From assembly GCF_017161445.1 (NCBI RefSeq), contig NZ_CP071060.1, forward strand, positions 124,001 through 188,000: a DNA stretch of 64,000 nt, given 5' to 3'. A program made the position numbers and the translations under genes. Positions 44,036 through 52,882 of this stretch are shown piece by piece; position 1 is the stretch's first letter, and every line of letters starts with the position of its first letter. The notes under the pieces are model-generated. The model had not been told where the DNA came from, searched no databases, and was given only the letters and a program-made list of their open reading frames with translations. The DNA is from Niveibacterium microcysteis (GTDB taxonomy: Bacteria; Pseudomonadota; Gammaproteobacteria; Burkholderiales; Rhodocyclaceae).

Positions 44036-44814
44036 GCGACAGCGCACGGCAGCGGGTCTTCCTGACCGGTGCGTCGAGCGGCATCGGCGAGGCGCTCGCG
44101 CGGCATTACGCCGCGCAGGGTGCCGTGCTCGGGCTGGTGGCGCGCCGTGCGGACAAACTCGCAGCGCTCGTCGAATCACTGCCGGGCGAGGGCCATATGG
44201 CCCTCTCGGCCGACGTGGCGGACCTGCCGGCGATGAAGGCTGCGGCCGACGCCTTCATTGCGCGCCATGGTTTGCCTGACGTGGTGATTGCCAATGCGGG
44301 CATCTCGGTCGGTGTGCTGACCGAACACGCCGAGGACTTGCAGGTGTTCGACGCGGTGCTGCGCACCAATGTGCTCGGCCTGTTCGCCACCTTTCATCCT
44401 TTCGTTGCAGCGATGCGCGAACGCGGCGTCGGCCGGCTGGTCGGCATTGCTTCGGTCGCTGGCGTGCGTGGCTTGCCGGGTGGCAGCGCCTACAGCGCCT
44501 CGAAGGCGGCAGCCGTGAAGTACCTCGAAGCCCTGCGCGTCGAGATGCGTGCCAGTGGTGTGCAGGTCGTGACGATCGCGCCGGGCTACATCCGCACCCC
44601 CCTCACCGCGGTTAATCCGTACAAGATGCCTTTCATTCTCGATGCGGATGTCGCCGCGCGGCGTTTTGCGCGGGCCATTGAACGCGGGACCAGCTACACC
44701 GTCATCCCGTGGCAGATGGGTATCGTCGCCCGGCTTCTCGCGATCGCGCCGAACTGGTTGTTCGATCGCGTATTCGCGAAGGCCAAGCACAAGCCGCGCA
44801 AGCTGCCGACCTGA
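44032..44814 (+). CDS. Short-chain dehydrogenase/reductase
   Basis: The product is 260 residues from a GTG overlapping the dsbA stop. The NAD(P) site is TGASSGIG (12-19), the NAG motif is in VIANAGIS, and the catalytic Ser141, Tyr154 and Lys158 lie in GIASVAG and AYSASKAA. It resembles the DltE/YdfG-like subgroup; the substrate is unknown. It is translationally coupled to dsbA. Confidence 0.9.
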   Translation: MSDSARQRVFLTGASSGIGEALARHYAAQGAVLGLVARRADKLAALVESLPGEGHMALSADVADLPAMKAAADAFIARHGLPDVVIANAGISVGVLTEHAEDLQVFDAVLRTNVLGLFATFHPFVAAMRERGVGRLVGIASVAGVRGLPGGSAYSASKAAAVKYLEALRVEMRASGVQVVTIAPGYIRTPLTAVNPYKMPFILDADVAARRFARAIERGTSYTVIPWQMGIVARLLAIAPNWLFDRVFAKAKHKPRKLPT

Positions 44815-44842
44815 GCCCGCCGTTTTGGTGGGCGAGGCGGGT

Positions 44843-46081
44843 TCAGTCGTAGCGCCGTAGATCCTCGATCAGTTTGCCGTCGTTGGGCAGGGCGCCGGGT
44901 GCAAGCAGGCGTACCTCGGCCCGCAATTTGGTGACTTCCCTCAACGCATCGGTGAGCGAGGCTTCAAGGTTGCCGCCATGCTCCGGGGTCTCACAGTGCA
45001 GCACCATCCGGTCTTTGCCGTCGGGGTTGTCGACCACCAGTCGGGCGCGGCTGACCTCGCTGAAACGCCTTACGATTGCCGCAATCTGGCCGGGATGGAC
45101 GAACATGCCGCGTACTTTCGCCGCCTGATCAGCACGCCCCAACCAGCCAGCCAGGCGCGTATTCGTGCGCCCACACGGGCTTGTGCCCGGCAGCACCCGC
45201 GATAGATCACCAGTGCCGTAGCGAATCAGCGGATAGGTCGGGTTGAAGCTGGTTACGACGACCTCACCGACCTCACCTTCGGGTACCGGGTCCCCGCTGC
45301 CCGGTCGCACGATTTCAACGATGATGTCCTCGTCGACGACGAGCCCGTCACGTGCCGCGGTTTCGTAGGCAATCACACCGAGATCCGCTGTCGCATATAC
45401 CTGGTAGGCGGCAATGCCCTGTGAGGCGAGCGCTTCGCGCAGCGTCTCGGGAAAAGCCTCGCCGGATACCGCCGCATGACGCAAGCTGTCGAATGCGAGC
45501 CCGCTCTCGGCAGCGCGCTCGAGCAGGATTCGCAGGAATGATGGCGTGCCGACATAGGCGTCGGGGCGCAGCGCGGCGATCGCCTGCAACTGCAATTCGG
45601 TCTGTCCGGTGCCCGCCGGGAAAACGGTACACCCGAGTGCCTGCGCGCCGGATTCGAGCATCGAGCCGGCCGGTGTGAAGTGATAGGAAAAGCTGTTGTG
45701 TACCAGCATGCCCTGCCGGAAGCCGGCCGCGTAAAGGGCGCGCGCCATCCGCCAGTAGTCGCGCCGTGGCGCCTCAGGCTCATGGATCGGGCCTGGCGAG
45801 GCGAAGACGCGCGCGCAATCGGGGCCCCAGCCCACCGTGGAAAAGCCGCCGAAGGGCGGGTGCTGCTGTTGTCGCGCGAGCAGGTCGGCTTTTCGGACCA
45901 CGGGTAACGCGGCAAGTGCCGAGCGCGAGCGTATCGCGGCCGCATCGATGCCGCGAAAGCTATCGGCGTAGGCCGCTGCGTGAGCTTGCGCCAGCGCGAT
46001 CTGCGCCGGCAGCCGGGCCATCAGCGCAGCCTCACGGTCGGCGGGCGCGCGGGTTTCCAGCGCATCGAAGTGTTCGGTCAT
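44843..46081 (-). CDS. AMP-forming CoA ligase, phenylacetate-CoA ligase (PaaK)-like
   Basis: The product is 412 residues from an ATG at 46081. It has the ANL-superfamily layout of PaaK-like ligases: HNSFSYHFTPAGSMLESGAQ, DAYVGTPSFLRILLERA, SGEAFPETLREALASQGI, and YPLIRYGTGDLSRVLPGTSP. The C-terminal lid reads RLAGWLGRADQAAKVRGMFV. It should activate an aromatic or other acid to its CoA ester through an adenylate. No other phenylacetate or benzoate genes are nearby, so the substrate is open. Confidence 0.85.
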   Translation of the reverse strand: MTEHFDALETRAPADREAALMARLPAQIALAQAHAAAYADSFRGIDAAAIRSRSALAALPVVRKADLLARQQQHPPFGGFSTVGWGPDCARVFASPGPIHEPEAPRRDYWRMARALYAAGFRQGMLVHNSFSYHFTPAGSMLESGAQALGCTVFPAGTGQTELQLQAIAALRPDAYVGTPSFLRILLERAAESGLAFDSLRHAAVSGEAFPETLREALASQGIAAYQVYATADLGVIAYETAARDGLVVDEDIIVEIVRPGSGDPVPEGEVGEVVVTSFNPTYPLIRYGTGDLSRVLPGTSPCGRTNTRLAGWLGRADQAAKVRGMFVHPGQIAAIVRRFSEVSRARLVVDNPDGKDRMVLHCETPEHGGNLEASLTDALREVTKLRAEVRLLAPGALPNDGKLIEDLRRYD

Positions 46082-46214
46082 CGGACGACACCGTGCGGAG
46101 CGCGCGGGATCGCGCAACGCCATGCTGCGACGGGGCTGCGGTGCTGTCTGTCGCCCGGGCGTCATGTGTCGCCGGGACGTCAGCGCGGCGACGGCTGTGT
46201 TTCAATAACGTGAC

Positions 46215-46232
46215 GTGTCATAAATCGTTCAA
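46215..46232 (+). promoter_or_regulatory. Pho-box-like site upstream of phoB
   Basis: GTGTCAT-AAAT-CGTTCAA follows the CTGTCAT-N4-CTGTCAT pattern (first half 6/7, second about 4/7). It is 58 bp before the phoB ATG, consistent with autoregulation. Confidence 0.7.
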
Positions 46233-46289
46233 GTGAACGCAATAGACTCGTCGCCGAACCCTCTACCCCGAGGCGACCGGAGTCAGACC

Positions 46290-46994
46290 ATGCCAGCCAA
46301 CATCCTGCTCGTTGAAGACGAGCCCGCGATCCAAGAACTGATCGCAGCCAACCTCACCCGCGCCGGCCATACCGTGGTGCGTGCCGCGGACGCCGAGACC
46401 GCCCAGCGCATCGTGCGCGATGCCTTGCCCGACCTCGTCCTGCTCGACTGGATGCTGCCCGGCATCTCCGGCATCGAGCTGGCGAAGCGCCTGCGTGCCG
46501 AGGAGCGTACGCGGTCGATCCCGATCATCATGCTGACTGCGCGCTCCGACGAGTCGGACAAGATTGCCGGGCTCGAGATCGGTGCCGATGACTACATCAC
46601 CAAGCCCTTCTCGCCACGCGAGTTGGTGGCGCGCATCAAGGCGCTCCTGCGCCGCCGCGCACCGCAGGTGACGGACGACGCCGTCGAGCTCGGCGGCCTG
46701 CGCCTTGACCCGGCCACTCACCGTGTCAGCGCCGGGCCGACGCCGCTGGCGCTGGGCCCGACCGAATTCCGCCTGTTGCACTTCCTGATGACGCATCCGG
46801 AGCGCGTGCACTCGCGTGCACAGCTGCTCGACCAGGTGTGGGGTGACCATGTGTTTGTGGAAGAGCGCACGGTCGATGTCCACATCCGTCGCCTGCGCTG
46901 CGCGCTGGAACCGACGCAGCACGACAGCCTGATCCAGACGGTGCGGGGTGCGGGGTATCGCTTCTCGTCCGACGTTGCGCTGACGAGCGAATAA
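46290..46994 (+). CDS. phoB: Phosphate regulon response regulator PhoB
   Basis: The product is 234 residues from an ATG at 46290 with GGAG 9 nt upstream. The receiver (MPANILLVEDEPAIQEL) has phospho-Asp53 in LLDWMLPGISG and TKPFSP with the conserved Lys. The OmpR-type winged helix includes LALGPTEFRLLHFLMTHPER, QLLDQVWGDHVFVEERTVDV and HIRRLRCALEP. It activates phosphate-starvation genes. phoR follows after 8 bp. Confidence 0.95.
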   Translation: MPANILLVEDEPAIQELIAANLTRAGHTVVRAADAETAQRIVRDALPDLVLLDWMLPGISGIELAKRLRAEERTRSIPIIMLTARSDESDKIAGLEIGADDYITKPFSPRELVARIKALLRRRAPQVTDDAVELGGLRLDPATHRVSAGPTPLALGPTEFRLLHFLMTHPERVHSRAQLLDQVWGDHVFVEERTVDVHIRRLRCALEPTQHDSLIQTVRGAGYRFSSDVALTSE

Positions 46995-47002
46995 GGCGAG
47001 CG

Positions 47003-48322
47003 ATGCGGCCTGCGCGTTATGTTTGGGGTGGTTTCGGTGGGGCGCTGATTGCCTTCTTGGTGGTCGCGCTCGCATGCTGGCCACTGTTCGGGGCAACCGC
47101 CGCATTGCTGCTGTTTGTTGCCCTGCTTGGCGCGCTGTTCTTCTACCACCTGCGCAGCCTGAAGAAGCTCGTGCTGTGGACACGCGAACCGATCGGCACA
47201 CCGTTGCCACAGGCCTTCGGCGTGTGGGACTACGTGTTCGCCGACCTGTCGCGCCATGCGCGCCGCAGCCTCAACCAGCGCGACCGGCTCGCGCAGGCCC
47301 TCGCGCGCTTCCGCGAAGCGACGTCGGCGATGCCGTCCGGCGTGATCCTGCTGTCGGCGGAGAACTTCATCGAGTGGATCAACCCGGCCGCTGAGCTGCA
47401 TTTCGGGCTCGACGGCGAACGCGACACTGGCAAGCCGATCACCAACCTGGTCCGCCAGCCGGACTTCGTCGCCTACCTGACCGGCGAGCGCACCGCCGAG
47501 CCGCTGACCTGTCGCCTCGCTCGTCACGCCGGCATGGTGTTGTCGATCCAGATCGTGCCCTTCGGCGAAGAGCAGAGCATGGTGCTGTCGCGCGACGTGA
47601 CGCAGTTCGAAAAGCTGGAAACGATGCGGCGCGACTTCGTGGCCAATGTGTCGCATGAGCTCAAGACGCCGCTCACGGTCGTGTCGGGCTTCCTCGAAAC
47701 ACTGGACGAGATGCTGGACGAACTGCCGCCCGAGGAAGCGCGCCGCTATCTGCGCCTCGCCACCGAACAGGCGGGCCGCATGCAGCATCTGGTCGAGGAT
47801 CTGCTTGAGCTGGCAGCGCTCGAAACCAGTGCCGCCGCGTCCTACGATGAAACGGTCGAGATGGGGCCGCTGCTCGATACGATCATGAACGAGGCGCTCG
47901 CGCTGTCGGCCGGCCGCCACCGCATTACGCTGGAGCTTGACGGCCCGGTTGGGCTGCGCGGCTCCCGCAAGGAGCTGCATAGCGCCTTGCTGAACCTGGT
48001 ATCCAATGCGGTGCGCTACACGCCAGAAGGCGGCGAAGTGCGCTTGCGCTGGAATGTGGCCGCGGGCGGTGGTGCGCGCTTCGCCGTGACCGATACCGGA
48101 CTTGGCATCGAGCCGCACCATCTGCCGCGCCTGACCGAGCGCTTCTACCGTGTCGACCGCGGTCGCTCACGCGAGAGCGGTGGCACCGGTTTGGGGCTCG
48201 CGATCGTCAAACACGCACTCAGCCGCCATCAGGCGAGCCTTCAGATCGAGTCGACGCCGGCGGTCGGTTCCACCTTCTCCGCGGTGTTCCCGGCCGAACG
48301 CGTTGCGCGGCCGGTGCTGTAA
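47003..48322 (+). CDS. phoR: Phosphate regulon sensor kinase PhoR
   Basis: The product is 439 residues with two N-terminal membrane helices (about 7-30 and 32-50), as in PhoR. A PhoR-type PAS follows (ATSAMPSGVILLSAENFIEW). The phospho-His is in DFVANVSHELKTPLTVVSGF near residue 218. The HATPase region shows NLVSNAVRYTPEGGEVRLR and GGTGLGLAIVKH. It phosphorylates or dephosphorylates PhoB according to Pst/PhoU signals; pst and phoU are not in the window. Confidence 0.95.
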   Translation: MRPARYVWGGFGGALIAFLVVALACWPLFGATAALLLFVALLGALFFYHLRSLKKLVLWTREPIGTPLPQAFGVWDYVFADLSRHARRSLNQRDRLAQALARFREATSAMPSGVILLSAENFIEWINPAAELHFGLDGERDTGKPITNLVRQPDFVAYLTGERTAEPLTCRLARHAGMVLSIQIVPFGEEQSMVLSRDVTQFEKLETMRRDFVANVSHELKTPLTVVSGFLETLDEMLDELPPEEARRYLRLATEQAGRMQHLVEDLLELAALETSAAASYDETVEMGPLLDTIMNEALALSAGRHRITLELDGPVGLRGSRKELHSALLNLVSNAVRYTPEGGEVRLRWNVAAGGGARFAVTDTGLGIEPHHLPRLTERFYRVDRGRSRESGGTGLGLAIVKHALSRHQASLQIESTPAVGSTFSAVFPAERVARPVL

Positions 48323-48332
48323 GCGCTGGCGT

Positions 48333-49946
48333 TCAGCCCGGCAGGCGTTCGAAGCTCACGCGGTCGAAGGTGGTGCCGCGGGTGATCAGTTTGATGATGC
48401 GGGCGGTGAAGGGCTTCTCCGCGTGCACATCGATCAGCCGGTCGGCCTGATACCAGCCGGCCGGCAGCACGAGGCTCGATTCGGATTTGAGCGCAGGCAC
48501 CGCCGGCAGGATGAAGGCCTGGTGGTAGTTCTCGCGTAGCCCGGCGCCGTTGGCATTGCGGATGCGCGCCCCTGCCATGACCGGAACGCCCGCCATCAAG
48601 GACACGCCCGCGAGCAACTGACCGTTGCTGCGATACATCAGCCAGCTGATTTCGGCGAGCAGGAAGTTCTCGCCGTCGGCAGGGCGCAGCGCGACCAGTT
48701 GCCGGTGGTCGACCCGCGAGCCCGAGGTGTGGCGCGCAATGCGGAAGCCTTGCAGCGACTGGTCGGCGATCTCCCAGTGTTCGAGTACCAGGCCGAGTTG
48801 TGCTGCGCGGGCATAAAGCTCGCCTTCGGTGCGATCGGCTGATTCGACCTGCTCACCGATGGTGTAGACGGACATCATGTCGCGGAAGGTACCGGCGCGC
48901 ACCTCGGAGGGCTGCTCGAACGGCCGTCCTGCAACGAAATAGCCGATCGACGGCAGATCGGTTGCGATCTGGATCGCGCCGTGAGTGGTCTTTCGAGCAA
49001 AGCGGCGGCCGGCGGCGGCGAGGCCCCAGGGACGGTAAAGCGACACCAGCAGGCGCGCGCAAGCGGGTTGCACGCAGTCTTCGCCCAGGCCGAGCGAAGC
49101 GGGCGATGCGCCGCGCTTGAACTGCGCCACGACAGCCTGGATGTGTGCGGCGAGGCGCTGGCTATCAACGCGGCGCAGGGTCTTGCCCGGGTTGGCGACT
49201 GCGATCGGGCGCAGGCCGAAGTCCTGCGACAGGTCGATCGCATAGGCGGACTTTTCCTCGACGGCGACGTCGGTGTGAATCGTGCAGTGCGGTGCGAAGC
49301 GCTGCGCCCAGCGCAGGATCCAGGTGAATTCGCGCGGTGTGCGGCCGTACGGGTTGGCAGCGTCGACCAGCAGGATCGCGATGTAGGCCTCGGCGCAACT
49401 CTGTGCGCGCCAGGTTTCGTTGAGCGGCTCGCCGACGCGCACGGTCGCGACGTTCCAGTCCTCGGCGGCGCCGTAAAGCCGGTGCAGTTCGGCCCACATG
49501 CCCGGGGGCACTTCGCGGCGGGCACGGAAGTATTCAAGGATCAGGCTGCCGTGGTAGTGGATACGGCGTTGCGCAAGCATCGGCCGGCGGTCGATGAAGG
49601 CCGGGTCGAGTGCGCTGCGCTGCGCGATCAGCGTGTAGCCGCGCAGCATCTGTTGCCACAGCTCGACGACGATGCGCAGCGTCTCGTCTTCCTGACTGAC
49701 CGGCGGCAAGGGCCGCGCCGCGTAGCGACGCGCCAGTTCCGTCTGTACGAACTCCACCGCGCTGCGCGCCGCTTCGAGCACCTGAAGGTGCTGCGCCGGC
49801 AATGGCGGCCTCTCCTGCAGGTTGCCGAGCATCGCCGCCAGCGCATCATGCGTTTCGTGCAGGTTGGTCGGATTCAGGCTTGCAAGCCACGCCAGGCAGG
49901 CCTCAGGGCTGCTGAAATCGGGCCGGTTTTCGGTCGCGATGGCCAT
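48333..49946 (-). CDS. Conserved protein of unknown function (537 residues)
   Basis: The start is an ATG at 49946 with AGAGGAAC upstream. I recognise no catalytic motif. There is no signal peptide and no membrane segment. The N-terminal third is helical (PEACLAWLASLNPTNLHETH, EYFRARREVPPGMWAELHRL). The second half is beta-rich and contains SIGYFVAGRPFEQPSEVRAG and ISWLMYRSNGQLLAGVSLMA. The C-terminal part resembles in outline a PilZ-type barrel, but the RxxxR motif is not clear. It is convergent with phoR, 10 bp from its stop. Confidence 0.7.
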   Translation of the reverse strand: MAIATENRPDFSSPEACLAWLASLNPTNLHETHDALAAMLGNLQERPPLPAQHLQVLEAARSAVEFVQTELARRYAARPLPPVSQEDETLRIVVELWQQMLRGYTLIAQRSALDPAFIDRRPMLAQRRIHYHGSLILEYFRARREVPPGMWAELHRLYGAAEDWNVATVRVGEPLNETWRAQSCAEAYIAILLVDAANPYGRTPREFTWILRWAQRFAPHCTIHTDVAVEEKSAYAIDLSQDFGLRPIAVANPGKTLRRVDSQRLAAHIQAVVAQFKRGASPASLGLGEDCVQPACARLLVSLYRPWGLAAAGRRFARKTTHGAIQIATDLPSIGYFVAGRPFEQPSEVRAGTFRDMMSVYTIGEQVESADRTEGELYARAAQLGLVLEHWEIADQSLQGFRIARHTSGSRVDHRQLVALRPADGENFLLAEISWLMYRSNGQLLAGVSLMAGVPVMAGARIRNANGAGLRENYHQAFILPAVPALKSESSLVLPAGWYQADRLIDVHAEKPFTARIIKLITRGTTFDRVSFERLPG

Positions 49947-49998
49947 GTTCTGTTCCTCTCGGTGCCGTCGGGGACGGCGCTGCATTACCTGCTTGTCG

Positions 49999-50439
49999 TT
50001 ATCGTCCGGGCACGGCGTCAGTGGCCGGCCCGAGTATCTGTTCCAACGCTGCTGTCAGCACTGACGACGCTGGCCCCGCGTGAGCAAGGCCATCCCGCTG
50101 CGGCGTGCCCCACACCGACTGCGGAAAGTGCCGGTCGTCGGAAAAACGCGGTATCACGTGCCAGTGAACATGCGGCACCATGTTGCCGAAGCTTGCCAGG
50201 TTGATCTTGTCGGGCTGCATCGCATCGCGCAGCACGCGTTCGGTGGCCCACACCACGGCCATCAGATGCGCGCGGTCGGTCGTATCAAGATCGGTCATTT
50301 CGGCCACATGGCCCCGCCACACGACGCGGCAGAAGGCCGGATAGTGCGCGTCGGCGACGCGGATCACGCGGCAGCGTGTGTCCTGCCACAGGAGTTCGCC
50401 GCCCGTGACCTCGCACAGCTCGCAGGTTTGCGCGCTCAT
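49999..50439 (-). CDS. HIT-family hydrolase
   Basis: The product is 146 residues from an ATG at 50439. The HIT motif HVHWHVIPR gives His90, His92 and His94; a CxxC pair (CELC) at 6-9 may hold zinc. KINLASFGNMVPHVH precedes the motif, as in nucleotide hydrolases of this family. It probably cleaves nucleoside phosphoramidates or dinucleotides. The start overlaps the amidotransferase stop by 4 bp. Confidence 0.9.
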   Translation of the reverse strand: MSAQTCELCEVTGGELLWQDTRCRVIRVADAHYPAFCRVVWRGHVAEMTDLDTTDRAHLMAVVWATERVLRDAMQPDKINLASFGNMVPHVHWHVIPRFSDDRHFPQSVWGTPQRDGLAHAGPASSVLTAALEQILGPATDAVPGR

Positions 50440-51260
50440 GCGGCCTCCAGGCTGGCGCCGGGTTCGCAACCAACGCCGGTACTCATGTCGTCAAAGTGTT
50501 CAGGCATGCCGTCCCTGAATGCAAGCAGTGTGCCGCGTGGCACCGATTCCCAGGTCTCATCGTCCGTCAGCGGCGTCGTGGCAATCAGGGCCACGCGATC
50601 GTGCGGGGTGGTCACTTCCTTGAAATCGACACTGAGGTCCTGATCCTTGAGATGCGCGACACCGAATGGTGCTTGCCGCACGATATAGGTGAGGCGCGAC
50701 GCGCAGTGAGCGTAAAGCCGACGCCCATCGGACAGCAGGAAATTGAACTCGCCATGCGCGCCAATCTCTGCGGCGAGCGCACGCAGCGCCTGATAAAGCG
50801 CTTCAGGTGAGGGCTCGCCGGCCGGAAAGCGTGCACGCAGTGATTGAAGAATATGGCAGAAGGCGCGCTCGCTGTCGGTTGCGCCAACCGGCTGGTAGCT
50901 GCCGTTGAAGCTCGGTGAGAAGTCGCGCAGATGGCCGTTGTGGGCAAAGATCCAGTAGCGCCCCCACAGTTCGCGCTGAAAGGGGTGCGTGTTCTCGAGT
51001 CCGATCGCACCACGGGTGGCCTTGCGGATGTGCGCTATGACGTTCTTCGAGTGGATCGGGTAGCTGCGCACCAAGGCCGCGATTGGCGAATCGATCGTCG
51101 CCTGCGCGTCCAAAAAAACGCGCACGCCGCAGCCGTCGTAGAACGCAATGCCCCAGCCGTCACGGTGCTGGTCGGTCAGACCACCGCGCGCCTGAAAGCC
51201 GGTGAACGAAAAACAGATGTCCGTCGGCGTATTGCAGTTCATGCCAAGCAGCTGGCACAT
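50436..51260 (-). CDS. Class II glutamine amidotransferase (YafJ-like)
   Basis: The product is 274 residues from an ATG at 51260, which places the catalytic Cys at position 2 (MCQLLGMN) after Met removal. GGLTDQHRDGWGIAFYDG, HIRKATRGAIGLENTHPFQR and WIFAHNGHLRDFSP are the glutaminase site. There is no synthase domain. YafJ-type proteins act on an unknown substrate. It is coupled to the HIT gene. Confidence 0.92.
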   Translation of the reverse strand: MCQLLGMNCNTPTDICFSFTGFQARGGLTDQHRDGWGIAFYDGCGVRVFLDAQATIDSPIAALVRSYPIHSKNVIAHIRKATRGAIGLENTHPFQRELWGRYWIFAHNGHLRDFSPSFNGSYQPVGATDSERAFCHILQSLRARFPAGEPSPEALYQALRALAAEIGAHGEFNFLLSDGRRLYAHCASRLTYIVRQAPFGVAHLKDQDLSVDFKEVTTPHDRVALIATTPLTDDETWESVPRGTLLAFRDGMPEHFDDMSTGVGCEPGASLEAA

Positions 51261-51388
51261 GGGCGACTTGCCTTCCTGCGGCACCAGCCGCGTTCGGGCC
51301 GGCGCGCGGGCCGGCATACAGGCACCCGCCGGCGGGCGCCGGGACGGATCGTGCCTGACCGGAGATTGCCGCGTATCGCCTGTCGCGT

Positions 51389-51411
51389 CGGTGACGTGTG
51401 TCACGTCACCG
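51389..51411. promoter_or_regulatory. Perfect 23-bp palindrome upstream of the amidotransferase gene
   Basis: CGGTGACGTG-TGT-CACGTCACCG is a 10-3-10 perfect inverted repeat, about 130 bp before the amidotransferase ATG and between that gene and ubiT. No T-run follows on either side, so a protein-binding site is more likely than a terminator. Confidence 0.6.
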
Positions 51412-51494
51412 AACGTATGACGCTGAGCTGAAACCCGCGCTGCGTCTGGCAGCGCGGTGGATCAGCCGCGCACGGGGGGTGGCTCCTGCGCGCC

Positions 51495-51920
51495 TCAGTG
51501 GGGCCGCAGGCGATCGAGAAAGGCGGGCAGTTCCAGCGCGTCGAGGTGGTTCTTCAGTTCGAGGCCGAGTTCGGTGTCGCCTTCGATCTTGAGGCGGCGC
51601 TGGAAGAACAGGGTGTCCGGGTCTTCTTCACGCAGCGCGATCTTCAGGTAGTCCGCCGCGCGCGCGGCGAAGCGCACTTCCGGTTCGTTGCCGACCGGAT
51701 GGAAGCGCCCGGCGGCGGCGGTGAAGGTGACACCGCTCCCGAGATCTTCGATTTCGATCCGTACCGTGCGGCCTTCCAGAAATTCCCAGTCGCCCGGTAG
51801 TTTGCCGGCGCGTTTGGCGAGGTTCAGCGCAGTCGTGAAGGCGAACGCGGCGGGACGCTCGGGCAGGTGGCGTGCAATCGCGGCCAGCGGCCCCGGCAGC
51901 GTGAAATCAGGCAAGGGCAT
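51495..51920 (-). CDS. ubiT: SCP2-domain ubiquinone accessory factor UbiT
   Basis: The product is 141 residues, mostly an SCP2 lipid-binding domain (FAFTTALNLAKRAGKLPGDW, GNEPEVRFAARAADYLKIAL, FFQRRLKIEGDTELGLELKN). UbiT presents the hydrophobic precursor to UbiUV during O2-independent ubiquinone synthesis. It follows ubiV, with a repeat element between them. Confidence 0.92.
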   Translation of the reverse strand: MPLPDFTLPGPLAAIARHLPERPAAFAFTTALNLAKRAGKLPGDWEFLEGRTVRIEIEDLGSGVTFTAAAGRFHPVGNEPEVRFAARAADYLKIALREEDPDTLFFQRRLKIEGDTELGLELKNHLDALELPAFLDRLRPH

Positions 51921-51935
51921 GGCAGCCTCCGCCGA

Positions 51936-51998
51936 GCCGTCTCAAGGCGGCTGCAGCCCCCTCGGGGGGCAGCGCACGTAGTAAGCGTGGGGGTCGTT
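51936..51998. repeat. Interspersed-repeat-like sequence between ubiV and ubiT
   Basis: It contains GCCCCCTCGGGGGGC (7-bp stem-like palindrome) followed by AGCGCACGTAGTAAGCGTGG and GGGTCG. This string resembles short dispersed repeats common in betaproteobacterial intergenic DNA. Only one copy is seen in the window, so the assignment rests on general resemblance. Confidence 0.4.
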
Positions 51999-52874
51999 TC
52001 ATGTTGTCTCCAGTTCGATTCCGGGCACGCCGCGCCAGTAACCGTCGCAGGTGGTGGTGGGCGCCAGCGTGGTGGCATCCGGGGGTGTCCGGCCTGCGAG
52101 TTCGGCGCGGAAGTGCTTGATGAGTGCTTCGGTGTGCTGCGCTTGCGGGCTGATGCGCAGGCGCTCGACACCGAGGGCCTGCACTTCGGTCAGGTGACCA
52201 AGCAAGGAATGACTCGCCGCCGACTGCGTCTGGATGCCGTTGATCGCGAGGAAGGGCTGACCTTCGCGGGTGTCGAGCTGCAGGCCGTCCGGGAACTCGA
52301 GGCAGCGGAATTCGCAGTCGTCCTTGCGCAGGTTGAAGTGGCGCGCAGTGAAGCAGCGGGCCGAGAAGGCCAACGGCAGCCGCCCCCAGGCAAAGAGCTC
52401 GGTCTCGATGCCCGTCGGTTTGCCTTCGAGCACCGTGGCGAGTCGGTCGCGGCTCATCTCGACCGGCGGCACCCAGCGGGTCGCACCGAGTCCGGCGTAG
52501 AGCGCCAGCGTGTCGGCGTTGTAGATGTTCAGATGCGGGCCGGCCACGAAGGGGCCTTTTCCACGCAGGCAGTTCACCGCACCCAGGTCATTCGCTTCGA
52601 CAAGGAATTCACCGTTTTCCGCGAGGCGGCGCAGTGTCTTGAGTTCGGATTCGGATTCGAGCAGCGCCTGCGTCGACAGCACCACTTCCTTGCCCGCGGC
52701 GGTCAGCGTCTTGGCCAGATCCAGCCAGTCCGCCAGACGCATCTGCTGGCGGCGGCTGCAGACCACTTCGCCAAGGTGGATGGTGTCGACCGGCCATGCG
52801 GCCGCTTCGGCGTAGAAGGCCATCACGGTATCGCGCGGCCAGAAGTAAAGCAGGGGACCAAGAGAGAGCTTCAT
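51999..52874 (-). CDS. ubiV: O2-independent ubiquinone hydroxylation protein UbiV (U32 family)
   Basis: The product is 291 residues from an ATG at 52874, chosen because [16 protein letters not shown] lines up with E. coli UbiV; an ATG at 52886 overlaps the ubiU stop (ATGA). The 4Fe-4S ligands are Cys39 (GEVVCS), Cys174 (SARCFTARH), Cys187 and Cys191 (DDCEFRC). UbiU-UbiV hydroxylate the ring with prephenate as oxygen donor. It is coupled to ubiU. Confidence 0.94.
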   Translation of the reverse strand: MKLSLGPLLYFWPRDTVMAFYAEAAAWPVDTIHLGEVVCSRRQQMRLADWLDLAKTLTAAGKEVVLSTQALLESESELKTLRRLAENGEFLVEANDLGAVNCLRGKGPFVAGPHLNIYNADTLALYAGLGATRWVPPVEMSRDRLATVLEGKPTGIETELFAWGRLPLAFSARCFTARHFNLRKDDCEFRCLEFPDGLQLDTREGQPFLAINGIQTQSAASHSLLGHLTEVQALGVERLRISPQAQHTEALIKHFRAELAGRTPPDATTLAPTTTCDGYWRGVPGIELETT

Positions 52875-52882
52875 CGAACGAC

